DNA of 64,000 bases, taken from the NCBI GenBank assembly GCA_963989245.1, contig OZ022341.1, positions 51,637,933 to 51,701,932 on the forward strand, given 5' to 3'. This DNA is from Nansenia antarctica. Taxonomy: Eukaryota > Chordata > Actinopteri > Argentiniformes > Microstomatidae. Positions 59,256-64,000 of the stretch are shown here, piece after piece. Both the position numbers and the translations under genes were made by a program. Each line of letters opens with the position of its first letter. The first letter of the stretch is position 1. The notes below the pieces were generated by a model. That model made no database searches. It saw only the letters and a list, made by a program, of their open reading frames with translations, and was not told the origin of the DNA.

Positions 59256-59692
59256 CACAGACACTAATAACAGTGGTGCTGCTTTCCTATTTAAGGGACA
59301 TTGAAGAGGACCCCTTTGGAAAATGGCTTTCTGCTTTGGCAGACGGTTCTGTGGCTTTGTGTCAAACTGGGGCCCTGTTGATAGAACTCTACAGAGGCAG
59401 CTCTTTTTGCCAACACAATTAACGTGGGAGTGATTCATCTCATCTGAAGTTCTAATGAGCAGTCCAAAGTCCCATTAACGGTGCCTGTGGGGTTGCAAGG
59501 GAATGCAATCTGAGGAGACAGAACCATACAGATCCAGACAGAACCAGACAGAACCAGACAGACCCAGGCCCGCTGGTGACGGGTGACGAGATGGGCCGAC
59601 TGTGTTCTATGATGTCATGGAGCGCTTTCAGAGGCAGGTGAAAGGTTAGAGGTTCACACCGTCATACTAGATAAGCACACACGTGCACGCAC

Positions 59693-59743
<51 letters not shown>

Positions 59744-59981
59744 GATGGCATGACCTGTCCACATTAGGAGCGTCTCTCTAAAGGGCTTGGGTTCCCAGAG
59801 GGGAGAACTGTGTGTGTAACATAATCACTAATGAGAGACAGACAGACAGAGACAGAGGGAGAGAGGGAGAGAGAGAGAGAGAGTCAGAGAGAGAGTCAGA
59901 GAGCGAGTCAGAGAGAGAGAGTCAGAGAGAGAGTCAGAGAGAGAGTCAGAGAGAGAGTCAGAGAGAGAGTCAGAGAGAGAG

Positions 59982-60064
<83 letters not shown>

Positions 60065-60312
60065 CAGTAAGAGAGAGAGAGAGAAAGAGATGGATGGATA
60101 GATAATTCATTTATTTAGGTAAATGTATTTGTTGTAAGTCGCTTGAATGTAAATGTAGTTGGACAGAGAGAGACAGCGAGAGAGAGAGGAGATAAGGGGG
60201 GGGGGGGGGGGGGGCGCAGACAAAATAGAGACAGTATAAAGGAGACTGTGCAAGAGAGAGACACAAGGAGGAAAGTGGAGGACACCAGGATGGGGTTCAA
60301 GCAGCCACAGTT

Positions 60313-60355
<43 letters not shown>

Positions 60356-60469
60356 TCCCGCTGTCTCTTCATGTCGTCCTGAATATAATCAGATGGTAAA
60401 CTTTGCCTCAGCCTCTCAGAGGTTGCTACAGGCATTACACTGTCTGAATCACCCAAATAATCCCATTTC

Positions 60470-60556
<87 letters not shown>

Positions 60557-61075
60557 CAAGCGTCAAAGTCAAATGCCCACTGAGGACAGGACAGAAGAGG
60601 GTCTGCTGTCTGCTCTGCATTCATCCAATTACCTTCCTCTCCTCCTTTTCATCCACCTCTCCACTTATTAGGATGGAGATAGGGAACATTAGAGAGGCAG
60701 GACCCTGCCCGTCCAAATGTGTCATGACACGCACGAACACACACACACACACGCCCACTCACGCCCACGCCCACGCGCACACACCCATACACACACACAC
60801 ACCCACACCACCACAAATCAGCACGCACCTACACCAGCGCACACACCAGAGCACACGCACACACACGCACACACACGCACACACGCACACACACACACAC
60901 ACAGGCTCCAAGGAGACTCATAAAAAGCGGTCATAAAAAGCCTGAGCTGTCATTGCGTCTGAGTGACACATCACTCAGGGGCTGTTCTGACATGAGCTGT
61001 CATTACCCTCTCTGATTGGAGAAAGCCACTAAGCCAATGGCAGGAGGAGCATGGACATGAACTGTGTATGACACC
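59256..61075. other. No gene; dense microsatellites
   Basis: (CA)n at 59693-59740, GAGA with regular GAGTCA interruptions at 59850-60060, poly-G at 60195-60214, (GT)n at 60316-60352, a longer (GT)n at 60474-60555, and CA/CACG-rich sequence at 60727-60903. All reading frames here run through these tracts. Confidence 0.65.
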
Positions 61076-62026
61076 CTTACGGCCAAGCTCCACCATGGCC
61101 GTCGAGCGTTGCGTCTAATTTGGGATCAAATGCATTGTAATCAATGAAAGGTGCTCCACCTGCTGCGTTGCGTCAGCGTTGCGTTGCGTCAGCGTTGCGT
61201 TCGATGGCTGCATCCAAAGTAGACATTCAAAAAAGTTAGATTTTTGACGGTGGACGCAGACGTCACAATGAGACCAATTGTATATTTGCCCCACGTGGGG
61301 CGTGAGATGTATATTTACAATTGTAGTTGCGGTTATAATTGTATAGCCTATTGGTTGTTTTCTGGTGTTGTTTTATTGTTTTGCTCTGTTTGTAGTGCAC
61401 TTGATATTATGATATATATATTATAATTGTTTTATCAGCTGTTAAATCCCCACAGCGGTTAATAGAGATAATACCAGATTGAAAATGCTTGTAGCCAACT
61501 ACTCAGCTATTGCGAATTGCTATTCACGCGAGTCAGCTGTCAATCACCACAGGTGCTTGAAAGCTTGTTGCAGGAATGGACGACGAACGGCTGATCCTTG
61601 AGGTCGAAAAATAATATTTTTTATATGCGACTAGTTGTTGCTGTTGATATGTAACTAGATTTATGGTTAAGGATAGGGTTAGATTTAAGGTTAGGGCAAG
61701 GTTTAGGATTAGTGGTTAGTTAGTTGAAATGTTGTTGACAGTTAGTTGAACATCTACTGAACTAACAACTATCTATTTGGGAATATGTAGATAAAATATT
61801 ACCCTGATTGGAAAATGTTCTGTATGATGTTGTTATTGTTGTGGACATATTGCAGTCAAGGGTGAAATTACTCCCGTATACAAAAAATGCCAGTGGAGCT
61901 AGAGTAGAACGTTGACATTGACGCAACGTTGACGCAACGCAGTAGGTGGAGCTTGGACAACGGGAAGTTGACGCAACGCCGATGGCGAGTTGACGCAACG
62001 CAGCAGGTGGAGCTTGGCCGTAAGGT
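61076..62026. mobile_element. Inverted-repeat DNA element ending CCTTACGGCCAAGCTCCACC
   Basis: The left end CCTTACGGCCAAGCTCCACC is matched by the inverted right end GGTGGAGCTTGGCCGTAAGG. Subterminal GCGTTGCGTCA words occur at least three times on the left, and their inverse TGACGCAACG three times on the right, in the manner of transposase-binding sites. No transposase is present. The target duplication is unclear. Confidence 0.7.
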
Positions 62027-62027
62027 G

Positions 62028-62127
62028 GTAAATGACTTGCTATTGACGGTCGACTCAGGCTCAACATCTGTTCTTTTATTGTTGGACCTGAGCGCTGCTT
62101 TTGACACAGTAGATCATCACATATGTG
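62028..62127 (+). pseudogene. LINE reverse-transcriptase fragment
   Basis: A short stretch reads VVNDLLLTVDSGSTSVLLLL followed by DLSAAFDTVDHH, the first catalytic-Asp block of a LINE reverse transcriptase. It starts immediately after the inverted-repeat element, so that element probably inserted into an older LINE piece. Confidence 0.65.
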
Positions 62128-62520
62128 ACGCGATCTGGTGGAATAATCATGGAGGGGGCAAAGTCATTTGTCTGTTTTTTACACATGCTTAAACTACAGA
62201 TTGTAAGCTTTCAAATGATGTGTCATACATAGAAATTGGGAAAAAAATTAAGACGACATGAGTATTTGAAAGTTGTTAACCCTGAAAACTAAATCCTGAG
62301 AAAACGGCCTTCAAAGATTTGGGACTTTTTCACACCTTCACACCGGCAGGTAATGGGCGGTAACAATAGCTGGTCAACCCCACCCCCAACCACTCCCCCT
62401 CTAGATTGACAGCTATCAGCTGTCAATACCTGTCAGTATTCATAGCTTTCAGTCACGTGGTTTCTTCCCTAGCAACCACCAACCTGACGGGAAAAAAGGA
62501 TCATAGCAACATCGCGCAAC
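62128..62520. other. Upstream region of the YqaJ-family gene
   Basis: Non-coding. The words ACAGATTGTAAGCTTTCAAA and TGTGTCATACAT (62198-62230) also occur at 18932-18965 inside the outer hAT element, so part of this is repetitive. Confidence 0.4.
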
Positions 62521-63804
62521 ATGGCGAGTGGACGCAATTTACCGGCTGCCTACTATTTAGACCACCTCACCCATGAAGAACTAGCAAGATACACGGAAAA
62601 GCTACACATATTGGGCACTTGCGACCCATATTTAGCCCCCGCGGCTGTGTTTGAACCACTAAATGCAGCTAAGTCCCTGCCTGATCTCGTGTTCGGTGAC
62701 ATCTGGATATATCTGGTGGAGAATCCATCCCCATACACCGCAGCCAGGATGAAGGCTTTTAAAAGCACCGAAAGCTACAAATATTTCCACTCTGGTTGGG
62801 TAACTAATGCTGGCGTGTGGAAAGTGAAGAATTTCTTCATCGTCAAAGCCAAGGTGAGTGACGTTAAATTAGCCAATGCTATCGGTATGCTAGCTAACGT
62901 TACGTTACGGTCAGTGGTAAGCTAGCTCTAGCCTCTTGTCAAAGCGAAGGTACCTAACGTTTGCCTTTGGTTATGCTACGTTGTCTAATCTAACGTTACA
63001 CAGCTAAATTACTCTCTTGTGCTAGATAGCTCTAATTTTGGTAGATAGTTACGTTGATCACAGATGTTTACAGCTGGTGACAGCCTGACAGGGCTGACAT
63101 TGATGAAATGAAATCTAAACAAAACCTCTGTCCGTGTCAGGTGAACCATTCCTACTGCCTCAATGATCCACCACTGACAGCATGGGTTGCTGTGGAAAAG
63201 GACGGATTAATCCGATTTGGTCACTGTGTCTGCATGGCAGGATTAGAAGAAAAAATAACTAACATGCCATGCCATCTTTAGACACACTTTATGATAATAA
63301 TTCATTGCATTTATATGGCAACTTTTCTCAGCACCAATAACAATTTACAATGGTCTTTTCATTCACACTCAGGTTCATACCAAGGGCAGTGCAGCTGAAC
63401 ATCCCTGCACCTTTAAGCCAACTGTACATGCCCCAGTATCGAGCTTTATCAGACAAAGAACTACAGGCAAAGAGTGAAGAGATCTTTACAGGGTTGAGTT
63501 TGACAGAAGAACAGGTAGGCTACATTTAGGCCACATCAGTCAGTACATTTGGTCATATCCACATGTCACAAACTTGTTACTAAACCTTATTTATTTCAAA
63601 TAGTGCCACGTGATAGAGAAGGAGACACAACTTCAAGCAAAATGTGCCATGTGGTTTGAGCAGAAGGCAGGAAGGGTGACTGCTTCCAACATACGAGCAG
63701 TCTGCCACACTGACCCAGTCAAACCATCAGTCTCCCTGCTGAAGAAAGTGTGCTATCCTGTCGCCTACAAGGATACAAAGAAACAAAACAAAAAATACCC
63801 TCAG
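62521..63804 (+). pseudogene. YqaJ-nuclease-family gene of ISL2EU type, N-terminal exons
   Basis: Exon 1 (62521-62853) begins with ATGGCG, MASGRNLPAAYYLDHLTHEE, and ends KVKNFFIVKAK|GTGAGT. Exon 2 starts at 63141 after TGTCAG: VNHSYCLNDPPLTAWVAVEK, then HCVCMAGLEEKITN and a stop. In relatives I know, CxCxAGL is followed by a Cys-Ser-His that completes a SWIM-type zinc site; that part is missing here. Exon 3 (63373-63514) reads FIPRAVQLNIPAPLSQLYMP to LSLTEEQ|GTAGGC. Exon 4 (63604-63804) reads CHVIEKETQLQAKCAMWFEQ and KAGRVTASNIRAVCHTDPVK, ending at CAG|GTATTC. The last is the entry to the YqaJ exonuclease domain, whose catalytic part lies beyond the window. ISL2EU transposons carry such nucleases. 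The broken zinc site suggests a decayed copy, though an unrecognised splice could rescue it. Confidence 0.6.
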
Positions 63805-64000
63805 GTATTCACAGCCACTTAGGTACTCACATCGACAGCGATCTAGGGGATGTAAGAGAAAATTATCATATGCAATACTTGACTTGGGCTAGAACAATAG
63901 ACACATTTAAATGACTACAAAGACTTGATTGCACAGTTTCTGCCTTTCTGTGTTCCATAAGATACATTTGAATATATGCAATTACCCTTTTGTATTCCAT
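63805..64000. other. Intron of the YqaJ-family gene, running off the window
   Basis: Follows the GT donor at 63805. No further exon is seen before the right edge. Confidence 0.4.

Overview
This window is a transposon graveyard and nursery from a ray-finned (teleost) fish nuclear genome. The evidence is eukaryotic splice sites, tRNA-derived SINEs, L2-type non-LTR elements ending in short tandem repeats, hAT, Tc1 and Harbinger DNA transposons, BEL/Pao and other LTR elements, and very abundant (CA)n, (GA)n and minisatellite DNA. Two short GGGAGGCTGGTGG-ended inverted-repeat elements look like ones I know from salmonid-type fishes, so a protacanthopterygian host is a weak guess. I found no intact ordinary host gene in the 64 kb; every convincing coding region belongs to, or was carried by, a mobile element.

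Layout. 1-1.5 kb: broken gene of a FEN1/PIN-like family. 1.5-7.2 kb: a 5'-truncated L2 element whose 3' UTR is split by a 3.6-kb near-palindromic foldback element with two opposed 8-bp-unit satellite arms. 7.7-9.5 kb: a decayed LINE interrupted by another LINE end. 11-16.7 kb: a gutted PIF/Harbinger element (first transposase exons on +, MADF/SANT-type gene on -) invaded by a 15-bp minisatellite. 16.9-19 kb: a three-level nest (SINE in hAT in hAT), with 8-bp target duplications on both hATs. 20-28.7 kb: small inverted-repeat elements, a SINE, a Tc1 end and microsatellites.

28.7-34.9 kb is the most remarkable object: a complete LTR retrotransposon of the BEL/Pao group (near-identical LTRs, GTAT duplication, tRNA-Tyr primer site). 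Its single 1342-codon reading frame is gag, then aspartic protease, then an in-frame intronless segment of a host splicing factor of the PRPF40 (Prp40) family with two WW and two FF domains, then the pol C-terminus. The host segment (about 1.05 kb) replaces exactly the reverse transcriptase, RNase H and integrase region.

36.6-38.6 kb: a frameshifted L2 relative. 38.8-45.5 kb: a 33-bp minisatellite interrupted by a nearly full-length L2 and by a solo LTR. 46.3-48.4 kb: a second hAT and a solo LTR carrying a 200-bp (CT)n run. 48.7-56.9 kb: a full-length BEL/Pao element (2103-codon gag-pol, GTAGC duplication), closely related to the chimeric element and a plausible source of the enzymes that moved it. 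57-62 kb: minisatellites, a solo LTR and an inverted-repeat element. 62.5-63.8 kb: the first exons of a YqaJ-nuclease-family gene of the kind carried by ISL2EU transposons, apparently damaged and running out of the window.

How the parts relate: the intact element at 48.7-56.9 kb supplies all enzymes; the chimeric one keeps the structural part (gag, protease, primer site, LTRs) and carries host RNA-splicing domains, an arrangement like that of a transducing retrovirus.
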